Under the pieces are notes generated by a model. The model had not been told where the DNA came from. It did no database searches and saw only the letters and a list, made by a program, of their open reading frames with translations. From contig NC_092796.1 in the NCBI RefSeq assembly GCF_918797505.1, forward strand, positions 60,666,851 through 60,730,850: 64,000 bases of DNA, given 5' to 3'. Within the stretch, counting starts at the first letter, position 1. Each line of letters starts with the position of its first letter. The translations under genes were made by a program, and so were the position numbers. Source of the DNA: Bemisia tabaci. Taxonomy: Eukaryota; Arthropoda; Insecta; Hemiptera; Aleyrodidae. Shown here one piece after another: positions 10,838 through 21,808 of the stretch.

Positions 10838-10913
10838 GGACGTATTTATGCCAAAAGGAACTATGTCTCACGTAAATCCTATGCACGTAGTTCCTTTCAG
10901 CATAAATGCGTCC
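10838..10913. repeat. Short inverted repeat (hairpin)
   Basis: ggacgtatttatgccaaaag gaactatgt is followed 18 bp later by its near-complement acgtagttcctttcagcata aatgcgtcc. The 29-bp arms have a few mismatches. It could be a tiny foldback MITE or a hairpin RNA; no second copy was seen. Confidence 0.65.
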
Positions 10914-11134
10914 GTTTGTTCCTATGCACCGAGCACATTCCGCCGTTATTTCCCTCCGTATGATGCACAATCACGTATTCACGCTGCAGTCATGCCTAAT
11001 CTTCGACTTTCTACCCGCCTTGTCACACAGCCTGATGCCTGTGCCGTGTTATTGCACTCTTATGCGATGGGTACCCTCCAGTCATTTGACATTGAATACG
11101 TTGTCAATCCGTCTACAGGGGGTCCTGCAGAAAT

Positions 11135-11300
11135 CGTCACCTTACGGCTAAAGTATCACAAGCGCATTGCGACGTTCCAAAATGTCCGTCGCCATTTTAA
11201 TTTTTTACAGAGAAATTGTTCAACAAAGCTATCCGAAAATTTCACTGAATTTTTTTTTTGGGCTGCCGATAAAATTCAGCAAATTCAGAAATTCGAAAGG
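11135..11300 (+). mobile_element. Truncated CCAAAGTATCACAAGCG MITE
   Basis: cgtcaccttacggctaaagt atcacaagcgcattgcgacg followed by cgtcgccattttaattttt is the left half of the family at 6604 and 63037. The right terminus is missing, so the element is broken. Confidence 0.7.
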
Positions 11301-11546
11301 ACCAGACTCATCTTGGGGGGATTAAATGGCGATATCCGCGAAAATCGGCTCTTGAATAATGATATTTGACAAGAAGTGAAAATTTGGAAAGTTAGAGAGC
11401 TTAAATAAATGATACCGATGTGCTAAATTATAAGTGATGATACAGCTCGAAAATGCCGTTTGAAAGTTTTCAAAAGTTGCGACAAAAGTACGGATTGTGC
11501 GAACCTCTTTCAATCGCTTGCATCTCTTACTCTCTATGCCTCCGCT

Positions 11547-11572
11547 CTCTTTCTCTCTCTCCCTCTCTCTCT
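11547..11572 (+). repeat. CT-rich simple repeat
   Basis: Alternating TC/CTC tract; the minus strand would read as an Arg-Glu-rich frame, which is an artefact. Confidence 0.85.
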
Positions 11573-11892
11573 CAAACATACGCATTCCATTCCCTGAAAC
11601 TGTTCTCGTGCCATTAGTGACGCTATTTTCTTGACAATTGCCAATCATCAAGCAAGTGGATCGCTGTCGCGTCATAACAGCGTCTCATGATGGTATCATC
11701 GATGCAACGCGATGCATCGGCCTTAACTTCCATGTTCTACGAAGCTCCATTAGTGGCGCGCTAACCACCCCTCGCAACCCTTCCAACCTCGATTACATTG
11801 TGAGCTAAGTGCAAAACTACGTAGCTTCATTACGTTGCTCATCTTCTTCGGGAACTTAAAAACGCGCCTACATAGAAAACAGCTGAACGCTA

Positions 11893-12020
11893 TGGAGATG
11901 TTGCATGTGTGAGAAATCTGCGATTTGACTGTTGATTCTTGTGTAAAAGTTTGCGAGAAACACGATGGTGCCACTGGTTTTCTCTGAAATCAACTCCCAA
12001 GCTCAAAAAAAGCTCTCAAG
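11893..12020 (+). mobile_element. Half of a TA-type MITE with inverted central loop
   Basis: The arm tggagatgttgcatgtgtga g through cacgatggtgccactggttt matches the intact copy at 42859-43082. Here the arm is followed by tgaaatcaactcccaagctc aaaaaaagctctcaagtt, which is the reverse complement of the loop in the intact copy. The right arm is missing and the sequence passes directly into another palindromic element. This is strong evidence for a loop inversion in one of the two copies. Confidence 0.8.
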
Positions 12021-12275
12021 TTGCGGCCAAAATAGAGGGGATATCCCACGCTATCCTGAGAGTCCTCCTCTACATCAAGACAAACTCTTCATGCAAAGAT
12101 AGGGAGCAAATAGGTACATTAGCAGGGTTGCCGTGTTTTCAGTTTTGGAGTCCCCAAATAAAGTGGCAGCCCTGTCAATGTATTTGTTCCCTATCTTTGT
12201 ATGGAGAGTTCGTCTTGACGTAGAGGTGGACTCTCAGGATAGCGTGGGATATCCCCTCCATTTTGGCTTCAACTT
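12018..12275. mobile_element. Foldback element with GAGGGGATATCCCAC arms
   Basis: Left arm ccaaaatagaggggatatcc cacgctatcctgagagtcc and right arm ggactctcaggatagcgtgg gatatcccctccattttgg are almost exact inverted copies. They continue into the pair catcaagacaaactcttcat gcaaagatagggagcaaat / atttgttccctatctttgta tggagagttcgtcttgacg. Arms together span about 90 bp each around an ~80-bp loop. It sits directly against the half MITE before it. Confidence 0.8.
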
Positions 12276-12456
12276 CAACTTTAAAATTTTCTCAGTAAAA
12301 ATTGCCGGATTTCATCCCTCTCTTGAATGTCACAAGACTGTCCGTTTCGGGAGGCTGAGTAGCGAGATAGACAAACAAGATAAAAAAAGGCAGAGGTGGT
12401 TAGTTGAACATTTGTTTTTGATGATGATTAAAATTTTGTGGTCATGTCACTACACT

Positions 12457-12551
12457 GATCTATGGTGAGATCGTCTCACCATAGATCTCTCGTAATAAGC
12501 ACTTGCTTTTCCACGTCGGGCATTTTAATTGCATTGAGAGATCTATGGTGT
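12457..12551. repeat. Perfect 14-bp hairpin with a third copy downstream
   Basis: gatctatggtgaga, a 3-base loop tcg, and tctcaccatagatc form a perfect hairpin at 12457-12487. gagagatctatggtgt recurs at 12536-12551. No T-run or gene context makes this a terminator; a foldback scrap is more likely. Confidence 0.6.
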
Positions 12552-12734
12552 CATACAACATCACTTTGATCCGCAACAGACCTAGAAAATCCCTCTTACA
12601 GCAAACGCTTTTATACTTCCATATTTTACGGAAAAATGCGTTAGGCTAAGAGTACCATTGGTGTTTTCAACCTATACCCCTACTTTCTCCGTTTGAAACT
12701 TAAAAATCATAGTTTTTTCAAACTATCTCGACAG

Positions 12735-12975
12735 TGAAACCGTAGAAATGCGTATGTCAGTTGCAGTGTTTCAGAATCTCCGTTACCACTTTATATTTTT
12801 AAAAAGAGACGGAGTATCATGCCTTGGAATTTTCAAAGAATATTCTCAACATAAAGAAGAAAAATCACAGGAGTTTTCAAGAAATTACGTTCAGTAGTTT
12901 TTGATGCAGAAAATAAAATATGACAGGAAGTTTGTAACACCCCAAACCGAGATACACATTTCCGGATATGCAGTG
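12735..12975. mobile_element. Diverged copy of the CGACGGTGAAAC foldback family
   Basis: ctcgacagtgaaacc at the left, aatcacaggagttttcaaga, aaaataaaatatgacaggaa g and accgagatac at the right follow the order of the copy at 47211-47450. The terminal repeats have decayed. Confidence 0.5.
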
Positions 12976-13523
12976 GAACTATTTAATATCCTTTTAAACT
13001 TAAAATATTTTACAACGAACTGAAATCATCGGCGAAATTAATGAATGAATGATGAAAGCGCTAACATTTTAGAATTGCCTTTGCACATCCCATCACCTCA
13101 AATTTTACCGGAGGCGGATAATTACCTCGACCCTTGCTTCTGGTTATCTGCAGGTTCAATGAACGCTTCAATTATGAGAGTTTTTAAGGAGACTCGACAT
13201 TCCACCAACAGCGACGGGACCTAAGTCACCGCTTTCGATGCTTTCATCATCTCCCAACCGTGCGAGGCCTTATTTTATAATTATGTCGTTATTTTCCGAT
13301 CTGGCAAGTTGTTGGCTGCTGACTCTTGCAGATTCCACGACGCCGGCGCCGGAGGAATGCGCAGAATGCAGCAGCGACCATTCCAAAGTTGCCAAATGAC
13401 TCGGGAATTCCAATAGTTCCACTTCATTTAGGATCCACGGAGCACGGGGAATATTTTTATTGCCTCGGATTCGAAGTATGGATTTTCACCAGCTTATCGA
13501 TTCTTAACTCACTCTTGGGCACC

Positions 13524-13791
13524 CAGCGGGTTGATTGTTGTAATTGATGGACAAAGCTATAGACAAAGAATACATAAGGAGTTTAGTGCGATTGAAAATG
13601 AGTGCGCCTTAGTCTATAAAGAAGAAAATGATGGATTAACTAAAGGGTCGCACGTGGGTTGCCGTTAGTTAGTCTATTACCTGCCTAATTTGTCCATTGC
13701 AACCTCTCGCTTACACCAATAGGATCCCTCCATATCTCTTTTGTTTTCTTCGTTTATCGCTTTGTCGATCAATTTCAATAATCAGCCCGCA
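13524..13791. mobile_element. Foldback MITE, TAGACAAAGCTATAGAC family, copy 1
   Basis: cagcgggttgattgttgtaa ttgatggacaaagc at the left and gctttgtcgatcaatttcaa taatcagcccgc at the right are inverted. The interior has ttagttagtctattacctgc and ccaataggatccct, both shared with the copy at 27222-27495. About 268 bp, non-coding. Confidence 0.75.
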
Positions 13792-13989
13792 GCCCTCTCC
13801 GAGACTCGAGGAGGTCTTATACTGCATCGAGGAATGTTGTGATGTAACTTACCGCATTTCCAAGTAAAATCAGATTGCTCATCATTCCATGTTCTAGGAG
13901 GAAAAAATGCGATTATTATTTATTGATCCATTCATTTAGCGAGAGCATGTACCTACAAAAAGCACAAAACTCAAAATTTACGTCTTCAT

Positions 13990-14135
13990 GAGTCGTGACT
14001 ATTCGTCGCCCCTACGACAGAAAGGCGTATCTCAAATTCCACGTGAGCCCTGTTTTACATGCAAATCCAGGCGTTCAGCGGCTCATGCGGACGTCGAGAT
14101 ACACTCTTTCGTCAAAGGGGCGACATATTTATTTC
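13990..14135 (+). mobile_element. Foldback repeat, GGGCGTATCTC family, copy 2
   Basis: aaggcgtatctcaaattcca cgtgagccctgttttacatg aligns with 1868 and 60525. The right end (cgtcgagatacactctttcg tcaaaggggcgac) is the inverted counterpart of the left end. Confidence 0.6.
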
Positions 14136-14900
14136 AGGAGCGCATCTAGAAAAATAGGTGATATACCCCCTCTCTATCGCCCCTCGCCCTTCATCCTTCA
14201 GTTAAAGAGAAAAGGAGAAAGAGAGGATGAATAAAGAAGAAGGAGCAGAGGAAAGTAAGTAATTTCAGGAAAAGAGGCGCGCATAATCGAAATAGTTTCA
14301 AGTATGAAGCGTAATTCGAATTGGTAAATTAGTGCGATCGAAATGATAAAATTCTTTTTACATGTCTGATCTTTTCCCGTTTTTTGAGTCCTTCGAAATG
14401 AACATTCTATGACAAGTTTCCAGTAATCAGGGTAGTATGCGTCAATTTTCACCCTACTAGTCGATTTTCAATTTTTAAAATAGCCTAAAATTTCAAATCG
14501 GAAGGGGTTATTTTTGCACAAATTTCTGAAGGAAATCCCTGCAAACCGACATTGAATTACACAGATAAAAAGGATGTGTCCCATTAAGGAGGGTATTTTG
14601 GCCCTAGCTTTGGTCGAAAATTGAAACAGCTTAGAATAATGTCATGTATGGTCAAATCGACTCTTAATCATCTACCCTGTGAGAACTTCTCTTTATTTGA
14701 GGTGTTTTCGAAAGGTTTTTGCCTAATTTATCAACGCGAAGTAGTGAAGTTTTGCAGTTTTCTTGAATAATTGCTCATTTTCGGTCCTAAATTAGATTGT
14801 TTATGTATGAGCGCAAGCGATTACCTCTTTCTTCTTTAAATATGTTGTAATGGGTGTACTAAAGATTAACATATTCGAATATGAAAGTGGTAGTCCCTTG
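14136..14900. other. Unannotated stretch
   Basis: No gene or repeat pair recognised. A purine-rich run at about 14205-14255 (aaaggagaaagagaggatga) is low complexity. Confidence 0.4.
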
Positions 14901-15128
14901 CGCTTAGAACACCTTCAAATCTGGCGATACCTCTCGCTTCTTCGGGAGCTTAGTTTAGTTGCGTTACCCAACCGAACTCTTAGAACGCTTCAAATCTGGC
15001 GATACTTCCCGCTTTGCCGAGAGGGTAGTTTAGTTGCGTGACCCAACCGAACGCTTAGAACGCCTTCAAATACTGGCTATACATCCCGCTTTGCCGAGCG
15101 ATTAGTTTAGTTGCGTGACCCAACTGAA
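14901..15128 (+). repeat. 75-bp tandem repeat, three units
   Basis: Three adjacent units start gcttagaacaccttcaaatc, tcttagaacgcttcaaatct and gcttagaacgccttcaaata, at about 14902, 14978 and 15053. Each contains a tggc[g/t]ata step, cccgctttgccgag and ttagtttagttgcgt. The period is 75-76 bp and units differ by several substitutions. Units have no spacers between them, so this is a minisatellite rather than a CRISPR-like array. Confidence 0.9.
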
Positions 15129-15353
15129 CTCAACACATTGTTAGTTTACTCATTTTACTGCACGCAGCAAGCTGATACCATCAAAAGAAGCATTACAAAC
15201 AGTGTTTCTTTTCCTTCTTTACCTTTTAATTTTTGCATTTTTCATGCGTCACAAATAGAAAGTAAATATTTCGGCAATTAGTAACTGCAACTGCTCGCAA
15301 TTCCTTAGAGATACAACTGGTTCAGCTAAAATGAGTAGTTCTCAATGTTTTAA

Positions 15354-15441
15354 GGCCTAGATACACACGGCGATATCGAAGTCAAGGTTCTCCGTTGGCT
15401 TTCATCTTTCAATCGCGGCGATTAATCGCCGTGTGTATGGA
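15354..15441. repeat. Small foldback repeat, ACACACGGCGAT arms
   Basis: aggcctagatacacacggcg at and atcgccgtgtgtatggaggc ct are inverted copies separated by about 44 bp. The whole is about 88 bp, comparable to the smallest MITEs. No second copy seen here. Confidence 0.65.
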
Positions 15442-15479
15442 GGCCTTTAGGGTCTACACTAAGAGGCTAGCATGCTTAG

Positions 15480-15895
15480 ACCCTCAAACCTTTTTGGCCA
15501 AAAACCCCCCAACTTTTGATTAAATCGACCAAAACCGTAGGTTACTCTGAGATATCTGGGTATGAAGAAAGCCTCCTGCAGAACTAATGTACTCTTTTTT
15601 TCTCTCGATTTTCTTCAGAGGCTATGACATGCTGACATGGTAGTGGCTGGCGAATCGGACCATCACCATTGCGATCCTGCTTCGATCCTGTCGGCTCGCG
15701 TCTAATTTGTCACGAGATTACAAAACTGCAATCTAGAGATATCGTCAATGTACCCCAAAGAAAAACTTGGATTACTTTGTGTTCTTCTTCCCAAATTAAC
15801 ACAAAATTATGGTTATTTTTCCCACGGTGCCATGTACATCCTCCTTTCAAAATCTCATTAGATCCATCGCTGATTCCGTCACTTTGGTAAGCGAA
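15480..15895 (+). mobile_element. SINE-like repeat, copy 1
   Basis: Aligns with 28725-29078 in the order aaatcgaccaaaaccgtagg tta, a tRNA-like head near 15655-15710 (catcaccattgcgatcctgc ttcgatcctgtcgg), tctaattt, caaagaaaaacttgga and aaattaacacaaaattatgg. The B-box-like motif is cttcgatcctg, weaker than in the sister copy. No poly-A tail or target duplication was identified, so SINE is likely but not proven. Confidence 0.6.
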
Positions 15896-15949
15896 TCGAA
15901 ATGGAATCGAATTCCGGAATCAAATTTGGATCCGTGCACCTCTCACCTT

Positions 15950-16095
15950 AAGGCAGGCCGAAGGCGAGTCATGGAAAAATCGGGCTAAAAATAAGGCTAG
16001 GAGCGGAGCGCATTCCTAGTGGGCTCATAAGGAATGCGCGTGCTTTCGAACTGCGCGCCTCATGCCTTAATTTAGCCGGGTGAGTACCCATTTTT
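15950..16095. repeat. Imperfect inverted repeat
   Basis: gagcgcattcctagtgggct and cataaggaatgcgcgtgc face each other, with aaggcaggccgaaggcgagt outside and gcgcgcctcatgcctt on the other side. It resembles a decayed foldback unit of about 140 bp; no other copy seen. Confidence 0.4.
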
Positions 16096-16579
16096 GAACT
16101 AGGTCACCCTACTTTGGAGTGCCAAATTGCAGTGGCTCGTGGCTCCGAGCGGAGGCATGTAAAAGCCCGTGACTTGGCAACGCCACCGCTGAATTCCATC
16201 CTAACTCAGAAGCTCGGACTCTTCCCTGCGACCAAGTATGAAGTGCCGAGTAGGTACCGAGTCGGCTATACTCGCTGCTGAGTCTCAGCCTTTTCTTACG
16301 AGTTCATCAATTCATCTTTCCCAGTATCTTCATCACTGGCTTAATCCGCCGTTTGTCTTTCCTGTAGAAAATTATCTGTGGAGCAGTGAACAAGGTACGA
16401 ATTTAAGCATTCGGATACATATGTTGGTCCGAATTTCACGATAAACACGATCTGCGCGACGAAAAGTACTGACATTACCTCCTGCCCAAGATATTTGGAT
16501 CGCATTTTGCAAAAAGAAACCACGAGTATTTCACTGTCGCTGAGATTTTGCAACGTTTCTTACCTTACAAATGTAAACT

Positions 16580-16825
16580 GAGGAGCTCGGAGGACAAGGC
16601 GCAGAAGGGCAGTTTTTGAAAAATTGAGATATTAATGATTTCAAGTAAAACTAGTTTTAATACATATTCTGTGAAAAATTCGCTCCCAAATTCCAATTTT
16701 TGAGCATCAGAACGTCAGTTTAAACTTTCTCCCTGCCATAAGGATCCAGGTAATTTCGAAACTTCAAAACGTATTTCTCGAAATAGCAAAAACTGTACTT
16801 AAGCGCCTTGTCCTCCAAGCCCATC
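16580..16825. mobile_element. Foldback MITE, GGACAAGGCGCATAAG family, copy 2
   Basis: Starts gaggagctcggaggacaagg cgc and ends gcgccttgtcctccaagccc. It is flanked by a perfect 4-bp duplication aact (16576-16579 and 16826-16829). The interior holds the conserved ccataaggatccaggtaatt. It lies in the opposite internal orientation to the copy at 3121. Confidence 0.87.
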
Positions 16826-17008
16826 AACTGATCTTAATCATGTTATATCTTTACTTCCAATAAATTATAGATTCAAGACGAAAATTGCCTTTGTAAATTT
16901 AATGTTTTGCAAGATTTCAGTAATTTTATTGTATAGAATATAAGTTGCGCAATCCTTACAACATTGGAATACTCTTGGTTCCTTTTTGTAAAATGCAATC
17001 CATTTGGT

Positions 17009-17834
17009 CATGGCCGGATTTACCTACTTGCCGCCCATGGGCCGCCTGTATTTTGCCGCCCTCTTCTCATTCATTTTGAAACATCAATAAAAACCATCAA
17101 GTGAACGTGCCGGGGGGAGGAGGGTGCATAAGAAGCGTTCACTCGTGTTGGACACATTTTGTGCGAGCCCTGTCAACACTACCAGCAAAAGTTCACGGAA
17201 CTTCGCGCGAAAGTTTAGTTCCGTAAAGCTATCTCTGTGGGACAAGGCCTTTCATTTGTAAGAAATGAACTAAAAAATTAAGAAAGAACAAACATAAATG
17301 TGGTTTAATAATTTTAACTTCCGCCGCCGCGCCGCCGTGCCACGCTGACCACACTGTGTTTGGCGCAATGCGTGAAGTATTCATGTGGTCTTGTAGGCAC
17401 TGTGCGTTTCACGCCGCGCCGACCGCTGTTGACCGTACTGTGTTTGACGCAATGCGTGAAGTATTCATGCAGTCTCGTAGGCGCTAATATGTGTTACATG
17501 CCGACCGCCGCGTCGAGGCCTTCTCCTTTTCATCTCAAGTTCTCGTCATCGTTTCTCTTTGCGCCGCGCCGCTCCAGGCCAAATTACGTGTTTGGTTTCT
17601 CTCTAAACTCAACTAATTAAAGGTGCGCAGTCTTTAGTATCACCGAAATACGACAAAATTATAAATTAATGAACTCTCAGGAAATGAGAGATTTTGTCAC
17701 CTTTTCTTGTTCGTAATTTTTTTCTAAATCCGATTTTTTTGTACCTGCATTTAATAAAATTGCAAAATTTGCCGCCCCCTAATTTTGCCGCCATGGGCCG
17801 CGGCCCATGTGGCCACCTCCTTAATCCGGACCTG
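17009..17834 (-). mobile_element. hAT-type non-autonomous element, copy 2 (826 bp)
   Basis: Reverse orientation: catggccggatttacctact at the left and ttaatccggacctg at the right. Flanks catttggt and cagttgat match at 6 of 8 positions, an eroded target duplication. It carries the duplicated internal module (gcgtgaagtattcat and the tcttgtaggcgc step appear twice). Frames of 65-90 residues here are shadows. The left junction abuts a 25-bp scrap of the AGAAAGGAACCAA MITE. Confidence 0.88.
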
Positions 17835-18116
17835 CAGTTGATGTTCCTGACGCGTAAATTCAAACCTCCTGCTCATGAGAAAACTAAAGTCGACGTGACT
17901 CAAATTGTGCACTAAACGTTTCCGTAATAGTCGCTGCAATACGAAAACATGGAACCCTAATCTCAGTGCTTTGGCTCGGCTTTTGCACGTTTTTAACACG
18001 ACTTTAGAGTGAGTGAGGAACATTGATCAAGAGGCCTTACCAAGATCGTTGTGGGGCGCGTTTTGATTCAAGTAGGATATCGTTCTCCTGGTGAGCGCGG
18101 AATTTAAAAATTCCCT

Positions 18117-18190
18117 TAATCAATACAAACTAAAACTATCAATCAATCAACTGTCAACTATCAATACAAACTAAAACTAAACACAAACTA
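18117..18190 (+). repeat. Short direct duplication
   Basis: atcaatacaaactaaaact occurs twice within about 50 bp (18118 and 18160), with a third partial copy acacaaactaaaat. This is a local tandem duplication of low information. Confidence 0.6.
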
Positions 18191-18199
18191 AAATAATAT

Positions 18200-18330
18200 C
18201 TTTGATATGAGTTCATTTCAGTAAATTTTGTTTCGCGAATCGGATTTTACATGAAATTACGGATAAGAAACACGTATCAGAATTCTTATTTTGTACCTTA
18301 TCTCCTGATCCATATTACAGATGCAACTGC
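18200..18330 (+). repeat. Dispersed repeat shared with 48340-48460
   Basis: ttcatttcagtaaattttgt ttcgcgaatc and cacgtatcagaattctta line up with gttagtttcagtaattttcg ttgcgcgaatc and cttgtatcagaatgctta at 48344. Both copies lie downstream of a hAT element of the same family, with weak similarity (gctttggctc) in between as well. Confidence 0.5.
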
Positions 18331-19385
18331 TCGGTTCTGATTTCAAGTATTCATTTTTGGCACTGATCCCAATGGGCACACACAAGGAATATAGACAAAT
18401 GAATTAACATCTAAATCTTACATAAAAATTCTTATTTTTAATCTAATCTCTAATCTTAATAGCAAAATCGCCTAGAATTTACGATTGGCACGTTTGAAAA
18501 AGTATGAAATCCACTCTCTAGTTTCAAATTTGCGTAGTTTGTACAGCCTCGTCAAGAAGACACGTTAATTCTTCCCATTAATACGTGTCTCTAATGCTGT
18601 CGAGTTCGCCTTCAATAATTGTGATGGCAATACGAGCGACTTAGGAGCACGAATAGTTGCGCACAGTAATTTGTGAGATACTTTAAGCTACACTTGACAA
18701 CTGCGGGCTTATTAGCTCGCTTGTTGGAGCAATGAAAAGGCAAACGTTTGTCTTCTAAATTAAATGAAACTGCCCACTCTCTCGTATTTGCGGAGCCGAG
18801 TTTTTTTGCACTTGAAGACGGTAGTTAAGTAGTAGCTTGACCGCAGCAGGTAATTAAAATAATTTTCATGACTCCCCCTTTTTTAATTTTTGTTTTTAAT
18901 TGAACGTTACGTAAAATTCGCGGTCTAACAGTCCGCTGAAAACGGAGAGAGACGGATAATTGTGGTGCGCGGGCACAGGCGAGAAAATTATTGGTGGAAG
19001 GAAAGAGAGTACACTGCAATATAAGTTCTCCGAATCTACTGCTGGACGGCTTTGTCAAACTTACATCATTTTTACGGAAATCGATCTAAGATGTTTACGT
19101 TTTCTTCCTTTTTGAAGACTTATAATCTCTTTGAAGTTTGAATGAAGAGCCGTAAAATTAAAAAAAGGAAAAAAAAAAAGAAGTAATCAGAATTAATTGT
19201 TTTAGTATGGTGATAAGAGAAACGAAAAGTAACTAAAACATAAAAAATTGAATACATGGGAAATTATCGTTGGCAGCTAACATCATGTTACCATTGAATG
19301 TAAAGGCCGTGGAACCAAAATTTTCGCTATACATACACGAAAAGGACGAAAATCAATCATATCAATCTATTATTCTATTCTATAA
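18331..19385. other. Unannotated stretch
   Basis: No gene or repeat pair recognised. Mostly AT-rich, with a purine-rich run at about 19157-19185. Confidence 0.4.
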
Positions 19386-20165
19386 ATATATAGTATATGT
19401 CAATTCGCATACTGCATTTTACATACGAGACATTTCGCCTACGATTATTAAGATCTGCGGTTTAATGCATTCCACGTGTACCTAAAATTAAAATTCCCAC
19501 AAGAATTTTAGCATTAAAAAAGGACGATTTTGCAATCAGCTGAAAATGTATGCGAACAATTGGTGAGATCCATGGACCTGAATCCGTAAGGTGATATTAT
19601 AACCGGACGTCAGAGGTAAGTTAAAATTGTGCCTCCCTGAACGTAGGTTGCACTACATACTGTTTGGCGATTGTGAAATCTTCTGCTTGTACTCGTCTCT
19701 TACGCTTCGTCCCAAATGGAAGTAGCAAAGTTTGGTTCTAGCGTTCGGGAAAACTTGTTTATGACCGTTTATTATCGCTTGTTCAAAATTGCTCACGATG
19801 CAATCTGAGCCTTGATGATTTGGAAATATTTCACATGATTTCCCTTGAATTTTCTAACAGACGAATGCGTAACTTCTTTCGTCTTTCATTTCTAGCAAAT
19901 ATACACAAACGGAAAATAATTTTTGTTACTCGCCATCCCGTGCCCAGTAAAAATTTCGTTAAACATTCTAGGGAAAGTTCTGAAAGTTCCATCCATTAAC
20001 CAATCCTTGCAGGCGACTAATTTTCATAAGTCTTTATTACTTGTAAATATACGGTCGGCATTTTAATTTAGGCTAACATGTATATACATTTTGTCGTAGA
20101 TTTCATAATTTCACGCAAAATGTCTTGCTTGTAAAATGCTGTATGCGAATTGAAGCATCCTGTAC
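19386..20165. repeat. Inverted pair of a ~100-bp module
   Basis: caattcgcatactgcatttt acatacgagacatttcgcc at 19400 recurs inverted at about 20095-20155 (aaaatgtcttgcttgtaaaa tgctgtatgcgaattg). The two translate to related peptides (NSHTAFY then RDI or KQDI), which explains the similar frames on opposite strands. It may be the ends of a ~0.78-kb element or two independent insertions. Confidence 0.6.
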
Positions 20166-20580
20166 ACAAAAAATAGAACGCAGAGAAAATATAACAATCA
20201 CCCGTTGTAATTTTACAGTGGAATCTTACCGACTGCACTGAAAAAAACATTACTTGAATTTTCCGTGGAAAATTCTCTCTTGGATCAAGAATAACATTGC
20301 TTGAATCTGTACTCATTGTATCTTTATTCTCCTTGATTTTTCGCAGTAATGAGCGACTATCTTCTTAAACCAAGCTTCATTGCTGCTTGATTCAAAATGA
20401 ATTTCTTGTTGGCAGCAAATTCAAGAGTTTCTGCCTCAGCCAAGTCACCTTTTACAACCTTTTGTCTCAATAATTATTAATGCTCGTATTTCACTTCGTG
20501 TCTTGCATACATTTTCCGTTTCGCGGCAAGACGTCCTCTTACAAAAAGTCTTGGACACCTTAGTTTGACATTAGAATGTG
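20166..20580. other. Unannotated stretch
   Basis: No feature recognised between the inverted module and the GGGCCC-family remnant. Confidence 0.35.
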
Positions 20581-20584
20581 AGGG

Positions 20585-20660
20585 TTGGCAGCGATATTTT
20601 TTCAGTGTTTTTCTCATGGGAAAATTGGTTGCACTTCGGCCTATGGAGCTCCACAACGAC
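20585..20660 (-). repeat. Remnant of the GGGCCC-end foldback family
   Basis: ggcagcgatattttttcagt gtttttctcatgggaaaatt ggttgcacttcgg follows the order of 62476-62528 (ggcagtgccatttttccggt gtttttcgtgtcagaatgtt aactgccctcttggg). It is diverged and lacks the other arm. Confidence 0.45.
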
Positions 20661-20928
20661 AACTCCATCCTCTCTCTCTGTCCAGGTACTCTAACTTCTA
20701 CTGGCTCCCCACATCCTTATGCGGGTCCCGGAGCTGGAAAAGCTTAGCAAACTCCTTTTTTGCTGATCTCTTGTGTGGAAAAGTAAGACATTCATATTTC
20801 ACCGCGGAAAATCTCGAAAATTTTTCGATTCTTCATACGGTTATACAACTACAAAGCGGAAATTATGTTTCCAGGGGAAACCCACCGCTCGTCCATCCAG
20901 TTTGGCTGCTGAGCCCTGCGGGGCGACA

Positions 20929-21808
20929 AATTTTGCAATCTTTTGGAATGTAGGTATCAAAAAATGAGAGAAAAACATCGGATTCAGAAAATAAATTACA
21001 AACGAGAAAAGGCGACAAAATCTCTCATTTCATGAGAGGACAAGTATAGTAATTTCTAATTTTGTCGTCTTTCGGTGATACAAGAGACAACACCTTTAAT
21101 TAGTCGAGTTAAGAGAGAAACCGTCACGCAATTTGACCTGGAACGGAGCTGTGCGGCCGCGGCGGTCGGCATGAAACACATAGCGCCTACAAGACTACAT
21201 GAATACTTCACGCATTGCGCAAAACAGTGTGTTCAGCAGCGGTCAGCGTGAAACGCATAGCGCCTACAAGACTGCATGAATACTTCTCGCATTGCGCCAG
21301 TGCGGTTGGCGCGTTAAAAATTTTAACCAAATTTATGTTTGTTCTTTCATAATTTTTTCGTTCTGTGTTGACAGGGCTTTTAAAAAAATGTGCCAAACAC
21401 GAGTAAAAGTGTATTGTACATCCCTCCCCCACCGGCACGTTCACTTGATGGTTTTTATAGATCGTATTCGACAGATCACACGGGTGAGATTATATTGATA
21501 TCGATGGGTTCAATATGTAGCCAGAGCCTCAAAAGTCAATTTAGAAATCTGAGGTAACAGGTCTTATGTGATCGACTTTTTATTCTCTCGAGTATCAATG
21601 GCAATGAAAAGTGAAATTGTTAGGAATTTTCTCATTTTCAGCTTTTCCAAATTAAATCCATATATTTATGTTTGAGCTTATGTTCTATTGTTTTGAACGA
21701 AACGATACATCGAACCACTATCGAATACAATCTATTGATGTTTCAAAACAAATGAGAAGGGGGGAATACAGGCGGCCCATAGGCGGCATGTAGGTAAATC
21801 CGGCCCTG
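20929..21808 (+). mobile_element. hAT-type element, copy 3, 5'-truncated, with nested MITE
   Basis: Begins inside the family at gcgacaaattttgcaatctt, so the CAGGGCCGG left end is lost; the right end taaatccggccctg is intact at 21808. A large part of the middle is also shortened relative to other copies. A 273-bp TA-flanked MITE interrupts it at 21460-21732, exactly where other copies read gatggtttttattgatgttt. Confidence 0.87.
21460..21732. mobile_element. Nested TA-flanked MITE (273 bp)
   Basis: Ends gatcgtattcgacag and ctatcgaatacaatc are inverted (13 of 15 matches) and TA sits on both sides. The uninterrupted hAT copies prove that the segment is an insertion. TA target use points to a Tc1/mariner-type transposase. 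No other copy was found in this window. Confidence 0.85.

Noticed and set aside
12457..12487. Intrinsic transcription terminator
   Set aside because: The hairpin is perfect but AT-containing, has no T-run and no adjacent gene; the genome is eukaryotic.
14901..15128. CRISPR-like array
   Set aside because: Units are adjacent with no spacers, have a 75-bp period and diverge; the context is eukaryotic.
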